From: Apostichopus japonicus
Taxonomy: Eukaryota > Echinodermata > Holothuroidea > Aspidochirotida > Stichopodidae
Length of the DNA stretch: 64,000 nt
Direction of reading: 5' to 3'
NCBI RefSeq assembly: GCF_037975245.1
Contig: NC_092579.1
Location: 17,679,678-17,743,677 of the forward strand
Each line of letters opens with the position of its first letter. Within the stretch, counting starts at the first letter, position 1. Made by a program: the position numbers and the translations under genes. The notes under the pieces were generated by a model. That model had not been told where the DNA came from, did not search any database, and worked only from the letters and a program-made list of their open reading frames with translations. Shown here piece by piece: positions 39,401 through 52,400 of this stretch.

Positions 39401-40117
39401 AAACGCATTCATGAGTTTCTGAATCTGTCAAATAACGCTTGCTAACAAGACTCAGTATGATAAGACTCTCTGTAACTAGAACAAGACTCCCAAGAGAAAC
39501 CTTCATTAGGATTAGGAAGGTAGGCCTACTCTGTAGAATAATCCAGTTGCAAAGGTATAACTACAGTATAACTTAGAGCTTAAGTGTGAAGAATTCTACT
39601 TCTTGGTTTACACTTGTATAAAAATTACTGAGCAAACTAGCTGAAGCAATAAATGCTTTTTATTTTGGGGTTTTTATGTTTTAAACCATGTAATCGTATA
39701 CCAGCCAGCCTAGTAACATCAGTCTAGCCAGCCTATGACTCCGTAAAATAAGTAGGAGGATTTATGGGAAGCATATTTATGGACCAGGGTAACATTAGTC
39801 AGTGTGACAATCAATCTTATTTTTTCTCCATATAATTGAGTGACATTTGCTTTCCAATTCAGGAAACAGGTTCAGTTCTTCTAACAGAATCTGCAGATAT
39901 GACTTACTCACTAGCCTCGGTCTATCCCTATCAGTAACAATTGTTGCATCACACCGTGTGAAGAATCTTTCGCAGATCTAATACATTAAGTAAGACCATG
40001 ACTCGACTAGCGATTCTATTAGTCAAATCGCAAAAATTATTTTAATGTCAAATAAGAAGCAAGGCTTATGACATACGCTAACTTACGTTCAGGTGCATTC
40101 TCAGGTTTTTCACTCAT
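33470..40117 (-). CDS. NUBP1: Cytosolic Fe-S cluster assembly ATPase NUBP1
   Basis: A Mrp/NBP35-family P-loop scaffold that builds and passes on 4Fe-4S clusters in the cytosol with NUBP2. Exons in coding order: 40087-40117, 39178-39282, 38141-38274, 37432-37533, 36845-36935, 36263-36417, 35119-35229, 34314-34416, 33470-33553; 305 codons plus one base. The N-terminal CX13CX2CX5C cluster motif is present (Cys12, 26, 29, 35). The Walker A is GKGGVGKST (66-74). [20 protein letters not shown] and GVIENMSGF follow, then the CPSC bridging-cluster motif (239-242) and [10 protein letters not shown]. The acceptors of exons 2 and 8 were chosen because they restore the first cysteine and the ESQ before IFPP. 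Human NUBP1 has 320 residues, so a short last exon is missing: I could not place it below 33470. Confidence 0.95.
35423..35814 (-). mobile_element. hAT-type miniature element, family 1, copy 1
   Basis: 392 bases bounded by CAGTGGCGGAGC and GCTCCGCCACTG. It is flanked on both sides by the 8-base duplication CCTACTCT (35415-35422 and 35815-35822). A CA.TG terminus with an 8-bp duplication is the hallmark of hAT transposons. No ORF, so it must be moved in trans. It sits in NUBP1 intron 6. The same family recurs at 50377 in the opposite orientation. Confidence 0.9.
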
Positions 40118-41251
40118 CTTTCATCAGTTCCCTTGACGTTGTGGTTTCCTGGGTTGCGATGTCGCACTTGTCAACTTCGATTTTGGACTGTATTTGCTTT
40201 TTCAACTTTTCGGATAGAAAATGCTAGCCTAGCAGAAGTAATTATCACCAATTTGGTTAGGTTAAATTACGAAGGAAACACCGGTTTGAAGCTAGCAATC
40301 ATTAAGAGCACAGCCACTTACAGCCGCAGACAATAACACAGAAGCCATAAGGACAGACATAACCGCAGCTGTGTAATATTTAGCTTTGCGCACGATTGAC
40401 CACGGATTAATTTACATGCTGTTAAGCGGTTAAAAATACATAAAATATGATAACTGTATGTCATTCCACATAATGTGAAACTATATATGATTGGAACAGA
40501 TTTTTCTAAATACATGGCGTTAGAAGTTTTGTTACCGATAGTGGACTATTATACCACATGAAAGAGGAGGGCCCGGCCTTCTGGTACTACTTCCTTAAAA
40601 TTCCTTCAAAACTCGAATAGTATAATTTAGAATACAAATGCATACTTTTTAAGGCTTTATTTTTGTTTTAGAATTTGAAAAAGTGGTAAAATGTTCATTT
40701 TAGTGCACTATTGGTGAAGAAATAAGTTTTGAAAGTCGACTAATACCACGTGAAAGATGAGGGTCTTGTCTCTTTTCTGGGACCGTTTTGGCCCCTCAAA
40801 TTCCTCTTCAACTAGAATTATAAGTTTTAGGCATTTTGCTCTAATTTATGTATTCGAATTTGAAATAGGAGAAAAATGTTCAATGATTTTGGTTAAGAAA
40901 AAGTTTCGTTTCCGATGGATGACCTACAACAAGTGAAAGCGGAAGGTCTCGTCTCTTTGCTGATACTATCCAAGTCACACAAATACCTCCATAGCACCTC
41001 CATAACTCGAATCATTCCAAAAAAAAAACAACAGCTTTTTTCGTGATATTAGTGTTGCACATTTGCTCCTGTAAACGGTGTTGTGGTATACAGTTGGTGT
41101 GTTCGTTATTATCTGCTGTTAGTGGCTGCATCTATATTCTGCTACTAATGGCTGCTAGCTTCTGACTGGCCTCTAAAACACAACAATCTTGAGAATAAGG
41201 TCGACGGAGTGAGATTATTTCTGCTGCTCTGCGTACAGATCTTGATGGGAA
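40118..41251. promoter_or_regulatory. Shared NUBP1/DCTN5 upstream region
   Basis: The start codons of NUBP1 (minus) and DCTN5 (plus) are 1.13 kb apart and divergent, so the two promoters must lie here. The centre is taken up by tandem repeats. No TATA box is obvious and core elements cannot be placed. Confidence 0.5.
40543..41070 (+). repeat. About 185-bp tandem repeat x 3 in the divergent promoter
   Basis: Units begin near 40543, 40738 and 40921. Each starts GAC-(T/A)-ACCA-(C/G)TGAAAG, continues through a G-rich block and TTCCT-(T/C), then ACTCGAAT or ACTAGAAT. They are considerably diverged. Confidence 0.65.
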
Positions 41252-44200
41252 ATGGAACTGCCTGATAGGTTTTACATGAAAGCCGAGTTTATTGAGACAG
41301 TAAATTTACGCTTCATTCCTTCATTGATTGTTCAGTTGTTTGTTTTTGTCACAATAACCATTCATATGCTTTAAGACCCTATCGCCTACGTTGATAATGT
41401 CCATTGCTAATCATGTAGGCCTAACGTTATGAAAATGTACAAGTTACACCCAAGTAGAGTTCTGTAGGTCCGGCCAAAAACTAGTAACAGTGTAATGTAT
41501 TTGGATTACTGCCACTCTGTTAGCAGTTATCTACACTGAGAAATATAAATGTTTGTACTATCACTACTCTATAATTACAAAATAGTTTGCAGCATCAGAA
41601 CCTCTAGAAAGTAATGTTGAAAGCTTCTAGCAATTTTTAGTGTGCTAGTTGTAAAAAACCAGTGGTAAGTTACATAATAAACTCTAACAAATTGATACTC
41701 ATCCAGCAGTTTTCTTTTCAAAGTCCATTCCAGTGTTTATAATGAATAATAGTATCTTGCATAATAGAATTATCCATAATGTTACATTTTGACTTGCGAC
41801 TTGCTTTTCTTTTCAGGCATCTGGCAATAAAGTCAGTAAGAAGAGTGTGCTATGTGGAAGTCAAAATATAGTCCTGAATGGAAAGGTAAATTATGTTAAT
41901 TAATTGAACATGAATTACTTATTTTGGCAAAATCTTATAAAATATTCATCTTTAAGATGAAAAATGCAAAGTTAGACCAGTATGAGTGCTTCCTCTCAAT
42001 TTCTGTTGTGGATATAGTATTTAATTTCCATAGTTTTGACCTGTGACTTGTACAATGATAAAAGTAGACACCTATCATTTGATTGTGGAATTTGTGGAAA
42101 TGTGTAATAATGTATATTCACATTGTAACACATCTTACTTGAGCTAGTCTAGCCTCCTTGAAATATAGTTGGAAACTTTCTATTGGGGAAAACCATTGAC
42201 TGCTCACTTGTCAGTTGGTTGGGCCTGAGATTTATGTGAAAGTATTCCTTTATAAATTTAAAATTTGCACAGTACACTGTATGGAATGTAAATAATCATA
42301 CATGTTATGTGATGTTTTTCTTACAGTCAATCATTTGTAATGATTGTATAGTTAGAGGAGACTTGGCCAATGTTAGGATAGGAAGGTACTGTGTGATCGG
42401 AGCAAGGTCCGTCATCAGACCACCATTCAAGAAGTTCAGTAAAGGGTAAGTGCTGTAAAGGGCATGTGCAGTAACGGTCAAGATATTTAAAGTCCTATTT
42501 AGTTTCTAGTCTTCTCTAGTCTTATCTTCTGTAGTCTAGTAGTGAGTCATCTAGTCTTCTATATTGTCTAATCTTCAATATATTGTCTACTCTAAGATTA
42601 ATTTCTGTGTCCATGCTTTTGCAGTGTTAAAGTTTGTATTTACAGTGAGAATTGAAGTCCTTTAGTATCAGCAAATAATTAATCAGTAAATGCTTTCTGC
42701 AAAATGGTCAAATTGCTACACAAGTGCAAAGATGTTTCACAGCTGCTTTTTCATACACAGGAACCACAGTATTATATATGGGATAAGATTCAGGTCCTTC
42801 AAAACTGCTACAGAAAAATTTAAACATTAAAATTATTTCATGAATATTACTTGCCAAATTTCTTAAATTGAGTTTATGAGCGTTTTAGGTCACATTTTGT
42901 CATATACCAGGAAGGCTAGATTTGACAATGGAGCCAAAACTGATATATTACAATATTCCAAAATGGTCACAACATGATAACTACAGTAGTATAGTCTCAT
43001 GTATTGAATTGTTGGACAATGAATAAATTAACTTTATGTGTCAACTATGTATCGGCTTGTCTCTTAAAACTTTCAGATGTTTAAAGTCTTCTCACATTCA
43101 TGTACTCACATGCCTCAAAAGACAAAGCTTGGGGTTATGTAATTTGTAAAATGTTTGTAAAATAATGCAGTCAGGCAACTTCTGTGTAAATGTAATGTAT
43201 GCAAAATTTGTACGTTCTCTGTTGACAGGGTTGCATTTTTCCCACTACACATCGGTGACCATGTGTTTATAGATGAAGAATGTATTATTAACGCTGCACA
43301 GATTGGATCTTATGTACATATTGGGAAAAACTGTGTTATCGTAAGTTCTTGAAATATTTGATACTTCATCTTGTATTTTTTGGTTGCAAAACAGTGTTTG
43401 TCTTTATCTTCAAGTAGCTGTCCTGATTATCTGTGTGCTCTTGTGTCAGTTTAGTAAGAGGGAGGCAGGAAAAAAATGGGTTTTTCATACTTATGAACCT
43501 GAATTATGATAAATTTTCTCAACATGCCATGTCTGCAAGGCAATCAAGAGTTCAAAACCTAGTATTTTCCCTAAATTTGTTGTGATAACTTTGTGACATA
43601 GAAGCATGAATTGATGGGGGGGGGGGGTGGGGGGAGAGGTAGAGTTGAGCTGTATTTAACCATTGGTACTCATGGAGTCTTCTGTCTCCACACCCTCCCA
43701 ATTCCTCCTATGCTCCTATCTCAGAATAATATTTGTAACTGTGCCATCATGCAAAAAAGTAAATAGATTCAGTTATACATTAGTTTGTGTAGACTTTTTG
43801 TAGTTGCTATTAAACTTGTTTTTCAGTAGTGTTGAAAATCAACTTCTTGTTTAATCCCTAGTGTTGAATTGTGGGGTCATGGTCATTTCTATCTGTTAGT
43901 GTTGTTGATCCTGTCATTACATTCATAGCTAATAGAAGGAAGATTTAGAATGTACTGTTTGGGGTAAATTAATTGTTGTTTTAAAGTGTGAATTCATGTA
44001 TCGAGTGATCACCAAGGTGATATTGTGCGACTGTCTTTCAAATATCTGATTTTTCCCCTATTTTTATTTTACATTTTAGGGAAGGAGATGTGTTCTGAAA
44101 GAATGTTGTGCAATAGGAGATAATGTTTACTTGCCTCCAGAAACAGTGGTACCTCCCTTTACTGTTATAACAGGCAATCCAGGTGAGTGTTTCGTTCTTG

Positions 44201-44584
44201 AACTAGAGCTTTGTGATGCTTGTTTTTGCACTGCAGGGTGAATTTTTTAATGGTATTCCGGTAGACCGAGACGTCCAGATTTCTGTTTGGACAATTAAAA
44301 TCAGCTTTGAAGGTTGTCCAGAGACAACTAGTTGTTTACATCAAATTTAAATTGCATTGGGAGGCAAGTTTGCTGTTCGGACAACCGAAGGCTTGGTTGT
44401 CCGAGGGACAGCCAGAAAAAAAAAATGAATTACTTCATGTCCAATAAATATATTTAATCCTTGGATTCTTATCTTGCACACAGGTAAACCTACTGGAGAA
44501 TTACCAGAATGTACACAGGATTTAATGGTGGATGCTACTAAGGGATTCTATCAACATTTCCTACCGGTCCAAGAAGTGAAATAA
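41252..44584 (+). CDS. DCTN5: Dynactin subunit 5 (p25), with a 1-base frameshift in exon 3
   Basis: Left-handed beta-helix subunit of the dynactin pointed-end complex, which helps dynein bind cargo. Exons: 41252-41299, 41817-41885, 42327-42446, 43229-43340, 44080-44182, 44484-44584. The product should have 183 residues (human 182). Recognisable blocks are [67 protein letters not shown] and [12 protein letters not shown]. After Arg70 the window reads AGACCCACCATTC where the family's PPFKKFSKG needs one C fewer. Read as given, the frame stops seven codons later. Exon phases on both sides require the shorter form (119 nt), so this is an added base: assembly error or a real allele. The rest of the gene looks functional. 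Confidence 0.93.
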
Positions 44585-46747
44585 TAAATAAATAGTGTTC
44601 ATCAAATAATCTGTTTGGTAAATTTATATTCTGTGAAGGAGGATGTGCTACATGTTTATAAGTCAGTTTTAGGCAATGGCAGGTGTTGGAAACAAATAGC
44701 AGAAGAGCATAAAATGTAGAAAGACTTAGAAAGCATTGAAATGCATTGTAAAGTGAAGTTGCAGACTGTGAAAGCAGCTGTTTACAAACATATCGCAGCC
44801 AGATCTAAAAGGACGTATCGATTTGTAATACCTTGTTGGGACATCACAGAGACATAAGGACAAACTTCGGTCCAATTTGCTTCAGTTAAGAGAAGTAATT
44901 GATTACCTGACTTCAACTCCTTTGTCAGATGAACAACCTGCAAATATGTCAATGTTTTCTCCTTTTAAGACTTCAACTCTGAATACCGAATTTAGTAATT
45001 CAATTACCTTCTTGCATTGATTCTTAAAGGGAGTATGTATTTTAAAGTGTCATGTGAGTGATATGACTTAGGGTTAAGGGAATTCCATCTCATAGATATG
45101 GTATAAATGTAGGTGCTGTAATTCCTGGTCAGGTCAAGCAGTAAATGTTTACGCCAGAAAACATATCTGGTTTGCACTTTACGTGCTGTATAACCATGAA
45201 ATTAGCAAAGATAATTTCCTATTAGGTAGCTTGTTTTCAGTGACTGATTCGCTTTACTCTACATATGTATGTCTTACTTATTTATTTGAGCAGTGTAGTT
45301 CACTTCAAATTATTTACTCCCCGTTTGTCCAAACCTTAATAGAGACAAGACTATTCCATCTCATCATGATCTGTACTGACTCTTACTGAATTTCGTTTCA
45401 CTCATACGCGCACACGTGAAACCACACGATGATTGACCTCAGTACTTAAAAATGACATGAAAAGAAATAACAGAGGTCAAGCTATTACATTTCCCTTATG
45501 TAACGGTGATCTTGCTGACAAACAACTCCCCAAAGCAGCTAAGAAATGTTCTTGTTCTGTTTAGGGGATACCCTAGTTTACAAGTAGTATCTGGTGGCTG
45601 TCGGTTTGTAATTATGTTATGCTACATTGTGCCACGTGACATTTTCTCTGTTCGTGTCTCCTTGAATATTCTACAAACGTTCTAGTGCTGTATCTGTATA
45701 AGAGTAAAATGTTTAACATGGAAATATAATGTATGTTTAAAATCATTACTTGAGTGTTATGAACGTCATTATTTCGTGTGACAGTTATAAACTTAAATAT
45801 GGGGAGGGAATGGGTTTGGGATTAGATCGACACCAGTCTAAGTAGGATGTGATTAACAGCAGTCGATATTCAAGGATTGATTACGTCATTATTTTCAGAA
45901 TGAAGTCATGTATAAGATTTCTGTGTTTTCATCAATTAAAGGCTGAAGCCAAGCCTGCCTGTGTGATGACTCATCGAGCACAGGACTAAACTATACCATG
46001 ACTGTGTTGTCATCAATTAAAGACTGAAACCAAGCCTGCCTGTGTGATAGCACATCGAGCACAAGACTAGACTATATCATGACTGTTTTCTTCAATTAAA
46101 GTTTGAAACCAAGCCTGCATGTGTGATGACACACCAAGCACTGAACTAAACTGGGAACGCTGACTTAGTTATGTTATAAAACCTCAAATGTGCCCATCTT
46201 GTATGGGAATACATGATTTCTCCTACAGTATAATGAACGCGCAACCCAAACTATTGATAAAGGGAAAGTTAATTATAAGTGGGAACAAGTGAATCATGAT
46301 TCTCCAATAATAAGATAGTGTATGTAGGAATGTATATAGATAAGACAAGACAAAACATTCATTACATCTCATTCTTGGACTATCACATCATAGCGAGTAA
46401 TTAACCGTAATTATTTTGTTGCAAACTTTTTTATATAATACTAATTACATAAAAACTACGAATTATTACTTTCCAAAGAAAAAAATATCACTTTTGTTTT
46501 GGCATATTTCAAAGTAAAATATATCAAAGTAAAAAATGACCGCTTGGCTTTAATGAAATGTTAATGCATTTTAGTATCAAAAAGTGACGAAAATATAAAA
46601 TGTAAATTGATTAACCGCAGTTAATCACCTATTTAACGGCTTGAATGAAGTAATGGTATCTAGCGATATTGATTCTTGCAAATTATGTTAAATATTTAGA
46701 TTAAATTTAATAATATTAATATTTAGTAACATCATCGCTCATGCTTC
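44585..46747. other. Spacer between DCTN5 and the lipocalin gene
   Basis: Convergent intergenic region holding the DCTN5 3' UTR (AATAAA directly after the stop codon) and a three-unit tandem repeat. No gene seen in the rest. Confidence 0.5.
45921..46160 (+). repeat. 81-bp tandem repeat x 3
   Basis: Units begin at about 45921, 46002 and 46083. Each holds a CATCAATTAAAG or close variant, AAGCCTGCCTGTGTGAT and GAGCACA-GACTA. No coding function seen. Confidence 0.75.
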
Positions 46748-49700
46748 TCATTCTCTAGGAGGATCGACATATTTGCAAGTCTTAACTTGTACCGTTGGCT
46801 CCGGTTTATTATAGAGCTTATCAAATCCATTCTTTGTAAGGAAATTTAAGACACTGCTCTCGAATCTGGTTTTGAACTCGTTGACATTACGTGCTAATAC
46901 GAAAAGAGTGAAGCGACTTGGGTCAGTGACTACGGAATACTGGTACAATGGGGGATTTCCCTCCTTAGGACCAAGAAGTATGATCCAATCTGAAAAGAAC
47001 AGTAAAGGAAAGAATTATCACAGACGTATAGGAGCAGAAGGGGGGGGGGGGGGGAGTGCCGCCCCTTCTACTTTGAAAAGTAGGCTTCTACCGGCCCCTC
47101 ACTTCTTCAACAAGGGATGCACTCGATTCACGGCAGTGCTTAACCATTCAGTTAGATCTACGCATAAGCCAACAGAATGGCGGCTGGCGATGAAATGGTC
47201 ACTTTTTCGTTCCATAAACCATATAATCCGTATCTTTATTTTTCGAGAATTTCGAGAAAAACTGAAGTAAAATTTTGATATAGAAAGTCAAACTTTTATA
47301 TGAAACAATTACAGAGTTTTACAAATTTGTTTTGTGAGAACCACCAATGTGCTCCTTTTCATAAATAACAAGTGCCCCTTTTTTGTTAATGAACAGTACC
47401 TTGTTTCTTATTTATATTTATTAGATAAAACTTCTTCTGCGTTATTTATAAGTGCCTCTTTGGTGAAAACATTCAAATGAGTGCCGGCCGGTACTAGAAT
47501 TTTTGCCACAGAAAACGGTATACAGTTTTGAGCGGATCCATTTTGTCGGAAAGAAAAGTTGGGGTGATTTTGTGGTTTGTCTCCTCAAATCAGAGTCACA
47601 TGTTCCCCTGCCCACTCGAAATGTGTGCCGCCCCTTCATCCACTACCCCCTATAAATATAAGTTGTAATTACTACTTACATCATACATAGCATAATAATA
47701 ATAATACCATCGAAATATTAATTAACTTACAGTCTCCGTTAACTGGAACACCATCTAGGTCAACTTTCAATTGACCAGGTTTGCTCGGATCCGGTGTGTA
47801 AGCTACACCGGTAATTTTGCTAAAATTGCTTGTCGGTGATCCAACAGTGTTAACATTGAGAACCGATATGGTAGTGTTCGTCTTTAGTCCATCTAAACAA
47901 ACAAAGCAAATAAAACAACACATAACAAACAACAAACAAGACAAGAAACGATACAAATTAGGTCTATATTCACCTCACAATTCTGAACAAATGTAAAACT
48001 TTTGATCTTTGCCTCACCACCGATGGTAGAGACTGGGCACGAAAAGCAACAACAACAATAATAACCCGATCCACTCTCAACCCCAGTTCCCCTTGTCCCC
48101 CGCCCCCTCCTCTTACACTGAGACACTAAAACTTGATTATGACAGTGTTTTATGTGAGGTATTACAAGTCCCATCAAAAATTGATACTACCCTATGCTCA
48201 TGATGGTTCAAAGGTCAGGTGAACGATGGACTGAGAGAAAGATAACATTTTCTGCTCATGATTATTCATGACCCTCATGCATAGTATACAATTAATTGCG
48301 CTTAATTACAGTATACTGTTTATAAACAGTACATCTTGTCCACTGACCAAGGCCGAACCGTATTGCTCAGTAAGTGACGCATATAGATGACGTACGTTAT
48401 TCGTCAGACCAATCTAAAGAATGACGTTAAAATTTAACCAACTATAAAGAAGTTTTTGTTAAATGCGAACAGGTATTACCCTACTTGCAATGTTTGAAGA
48501 GTAAAGGAAGTTTTAAGATTATAGACTTTAACATCATGATCGGTTACATCATACTACAATAAAACCAAATGTCAACAACTTTAGGGGATGGGTCTTTTGG
48601 CCATAAAGTGGCAGTAAAGTCACAACATGTATCTCCTTATCAGAAATTCTAGGTCGCGTGGGAGAGCGGTAGGAGTACGGGAAGGGAAATAGTCATTGTA
48701 CTGAATCTTTATCTAGTAAAACGCAAACTCACGGTTGATAAGAATATAGTAGAGATGAGAGTTTATTTTAGACCTTAGTTCCTAGACTATAAGAGGAATA
48801 TTATCTAAGTACCATGTTGTAATTTGTTTTCAGATCAATTCCGCGAAGCCTTTCTTGACCGAAGATGAATATATACTTACAATCTGCGGTCACACACTGG
48901 GCATTTCTTTCAAAAGTAGCAAACACTGCCAGGTCGGCATAGGTCTGTAAATTTATGAAGACAAAAACATATTAATAAATGCAAATATAAACGGCTGTAG
49001 TATACATAATCTCTTATTGGAGGTTTTACTATGCATGGATGATTTTTGCAGATATCTCTAAACGTATTAGCATGCAGGGTTTGACAAAACGCATATCATT
49101 AACGGGCATGCTGTTCCAGCCCCCCCCCCCCACCCCATAAACTACACACCCTTTGTGGAAGTGCAGTCATCATAGGGACCTATGGCGAAATCGGCCATGA
49201 TTGCGCCAGCGAGTAGAAAGAGATGTTGGTCTTCGACCCTGACATATAGGCAATGCCCACAATATTAGAACAAAACTTGTATACGCAAGCCTAGTACTCA
49301 GATGATTTGATTAACTGATCGGGCTATGCAGGCCATAGTGGGCCCCTAATACTCTGGGCCCTCTGGCACTGCCCAATTGCCATATCGATCACTGTAGGCC
49401 ACGTTGTAAAAATGAAAATGCCTTAAGCAGCATTGGTATCTTTCATTATACAATATTTCTATTTGAACATAACATTAATAGTAACATTATGCACTATATA
49501 ATGACTGACTATCTCAGTTTTAGTTCACTTTTCGTTTTATATGTATGCATTCCGTTGAATGGAACGCCATCTGTTTCACAATGTTAGGGAAAACATTTCA
49601 GTACGTTAGGAAAGATACAAACTTAGTACGTTGCAAGGTCACATTAGCATGCCAGTATTAAAATCAATATGTTGTTTCAATATCGCTAGTACATTAAAAT

Positions 49701-51168
49701 AACATCATCATGCTACAACTCAATACCATCATGTCCAGAATGAAATAAATGGTGTTTATTCAATCTGAGATACGCTTAAAGTTTGATTTGAAACTATCGG
49801 TGTTAAAGCATGAGGTGGTACCATTCGTTTCACAATTTTCGAACCCAAAATATCAAAATGTAACAACAACAAAAAAGAAAACGAAAAAAAGACGAAGAAG
49901 AAAAAGAAAGGATATAACAGGGTTGTCCAACCTTTTGCAGAGGAGGGCCACATGGAATGATTATGATGAAGGAGGGGGCCGCATGAACCCTACGCTCGAA
50001 TTTTGGCCCGAAGCCCAAGGCAACAAAATGTGAGCACTGCGCGCGGAGCGCACTGATTTATTTTCCTTCCTGATAAAACAGATGAATAAAGTTCAGCCGC
50101 CCCCCCCCCTACCTCCGCTGAGAGAGTGTCACACAAACTGACCTGTATGCAGTTTTATTGGACCCAGGAGGTTCGAATGATTGGTTATATAGCTTCAAAT
50201 TGCTATCAATTAATCTGCTCACTAAAATTTCGCACCGTAGAGCATCTCTGGCGGGCCGGACGCAACCCTGCGGCGGGCCGGACTGTGGCCCGCGGGCCGT
50301 AGGTTGGACAACCCTGGGATATAACAATCATCACGTGACGGATGATATTGGCATACATTAGATATCAGTATGTCAACAGTGGCGGAGCGTCCATATAGTC
50401 AGAGGGCGGATATGCCCCCCTGACGGACTCAAATGGACTGCTGGCGCCCTTTTCAGCTCTTTACCACTGTTTACTAATTCGCGATTATTGACTTTTTTAA
50501 TGTGCTCTCATCTACCTATTGACATTTGTCACATTTTGTTGGTGTAATTTGGCGATGATACCTATTTTTTCTTCGTTTATCTGCAAATTAACCAGGCCCG
50601 GAAGGGGTCATTTCCGGCGATCTAGGGAGAATCTTTACTCAAAAATTTCTGTACGCTACGCGCCAACCTGTGGTGGCGCTCCGCTTAGATAGTGTCGAAA
50701 GCGCCCCTACAGACCATTCTCGCCCCTCCTGACCAATACCCCTATAACTCCGCCACTGTATGTCAATAATATCAGCATATAACACTATTATATCACAAAT
50801 ATATCCGTATATAACTTAGCAACACTGCCCGTTTGTGGTACCGTATACGATAAAAATCCTTTGCTGAAGAAGGAATCAATTTCTAACATAATGGGGCTAA
50901 ACCATGACATATTGGGATGTTATTATTGTGTATATAGAAAGGCAGTGCATTGGAGCAATGTATGAGCTACACATAGTAGCCAGCTCCCAGGCTGAAGATG
51001 GTAGACAAGATTTCTTACCTGGTACCACCTGCCAAGATATGCATTGATATCTAACTGCTTTACAGTGTCTGGAGGTGAGTTGTACCCATCGACACTGAGC
51101 GGAAACGAGAAAACTTGGTCAAGCTGCCGTAGACAGATCAGAAATAAAGCTAGTAAAAGTCTTTCCAT
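46748..51168 (-). CDS. Secreted lipocalin, apolipoprotein D-like
   Basis: A beta-barrel carrier of small lipids outside the cell. Exons in coding order: 51019-51168, 48881-48944, 47731-47892, 46748-46989; 205 residues, typical of the family. Residues 1 to about 22 are a signal peptide (LLLALFLIC core). Lipocalin motif 1 is NAYLGRWYQ (42-50), motif 2 is YSVVTDPSRF and motif 3 is FVLARN. Cys67 (NAQCVTADY) and Cys197 (KTCKY) fit the conserved disulfide. The exon 2-3 join gives TADYGLK, as in ApoD/Lazarillo-type proteins. A possible N-glycosylation site is NTT early in exon 3. Which ApoD paralogue it is cannot be told from sequence alone. Confidence 0.9.
49918..50316 (+). mobile_element. hAT-type miniature element, family 2
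   Basis: 399 bases bounded by CAGGGTTGTCCAACCTTTTG and GTAGGTTGGACAACCCTG. The 8-base duplication GGATATAA flanks both ends (49910-49917 and 50317-50324). The interior is GC-rich on the right (GCGGGCCGGAC). No transposase. It lies in lipocalin intron 1, just after a purine-rich (AAAG)-type tract. Confidence 0.9.
50377..50758 (+). mobile_element. hAT-type miniature element, family 1, copy 2
   Basis: 382 bases, CAGTGGCGGAGC to CTCCGCCACTG, flanked by the 8-base duplication TATGTCAA (50369-50376 and 50759-50766). It is the reverse complement of the copy at 35423 over its whole length with scattered differences, and has no ORF. It inserted 60 bases from the family 2 element. Confidence 0.9.
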
Positions 51169-52203
51169 TTCTACTTTTAATTAGTTGAAACTATAAGATT
51201 TAAAGGGATATAACTATAGGTCTGTCTACGTAGTAGTACATCTACTTCAACTCACGCAGTTTAAGTGTAAACCGTACGTATAGTACACTGTAAACACGGT
51301 CACTTATACATGATGTCGTTGAAAATGTAAATACATCGTTTTCTCAAGAACGATTGGAATTTGGGGATAATCCGTTCCAGAGGTCAACCTTTGAACAGAA
51401 TAATTAGTAACAATGGGTACCGAGTTCCTTGGCATATGGTGTGCCAGTCAATGTGTCCGACATTTTGCTGGAACGAATGAAAAACTTTTGACTCAGATTT
51501 CGCAATTAAAGATTATCAGTATAGAACCCCAAATATGCTAGACATAAGTCAAATAATGGCCACTCATGCAGTAAATCCAAAATCCTCTTATACAACGTTC
51601 AGACCATGTTTGTGCCTCATTGACATATTCAATCTTCTTATTTACAATAATACTCAATGTGTGGAAATAATTTAAACATTCATAACCGTCAGGATTTTCT
51701 TTCTTCAAAAGTTTAATCAGTTTTTAGCAAGCTAAAGACGTGGGGCCAATACTGGTGACCTTTACGGAGTTGGGATAAGCGTGAGAATGGATATCCTACT
51801 TGGATTCACATGTACTGTACTTTGATTGCAACCATTTAGTTACTTTAGAAAGCTTAAAGGTCTGCTGTATAGACCCCAACTAGGCATATATAGCACGCTT
51901 TCATGACAAAGTTTCTTGAGATTACGTAATCGACCTGCCTTGGTCGTAAAATGACCACTTTTTACCAATTAGTCTGCAACGCCTGCCACATATTTTTTCT
52001 TGTATGAGGGTCTTTGTGTAAACGCTGTATGATTAACTACACTGTAGACATGAACATATTTCCACACAGTGTTTTATATACAAAGAGCCTAATGTTGTTA
52101 AGAAACTATGCAGGGTAATTGTAAAGCATGAGGTTGATTTACGAACGTGGCAGGTCGATTATAATCACAAAACTTTCCTAGCTATATAGCGTGATATAAT
52201 TGT

Positions 52204-52400
52204 GGAGTGTTAGCTCAGTGGTTAACGCCGGTGCCTTCCAATCATAACTGGTCCCCGGTTCGAGTCACTCCAAGATTAAAGGTACGTCGTCCAGTTACAG
52301 AGTTGTTGACAATTGACAATTCATAACCATGGACGTTAAATATGAATGTAAGAGACTGACTTCGGTCAGCTCGCGGCTTTGATATGCCAATGAGACTTCT
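52204..52400 (+). mobile_element. tRNA-derived SINE, copy B
   Basis: The same family as copy A at 13437. The tRNA-like head is well kept: GGAGTG pairing with CACTCC, TAGCTCAGTGG (box A) and GGTTCGAGTC (box B). The body has TTGACAATTGACAATTCAT and GAGACTGACTTCGGTCAG. The anticodon arm is degenerate, so it is not a working tRNA. Confidence 0.78.

Noticed and set aside
44240..44415. Repeated GTTGTCCGA/GGACAAC words in DCTN5 intron 5
   Set aside because: It suggests an old repeat, but no clear ends or target duplication could be found.
47050..47650. GTGCCGCCCCTTC at both ends of a segment in lipocalin intron 3
   Set aside because: The ends are in direct, not inverted, orientation, so a miniature transposon is not supported.
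49749..50033. Lys/Arg-rich plus-strand ORF
   Set aside because: It runs through an A-rich tract into the hAT-type element; low-complexity chance reading.
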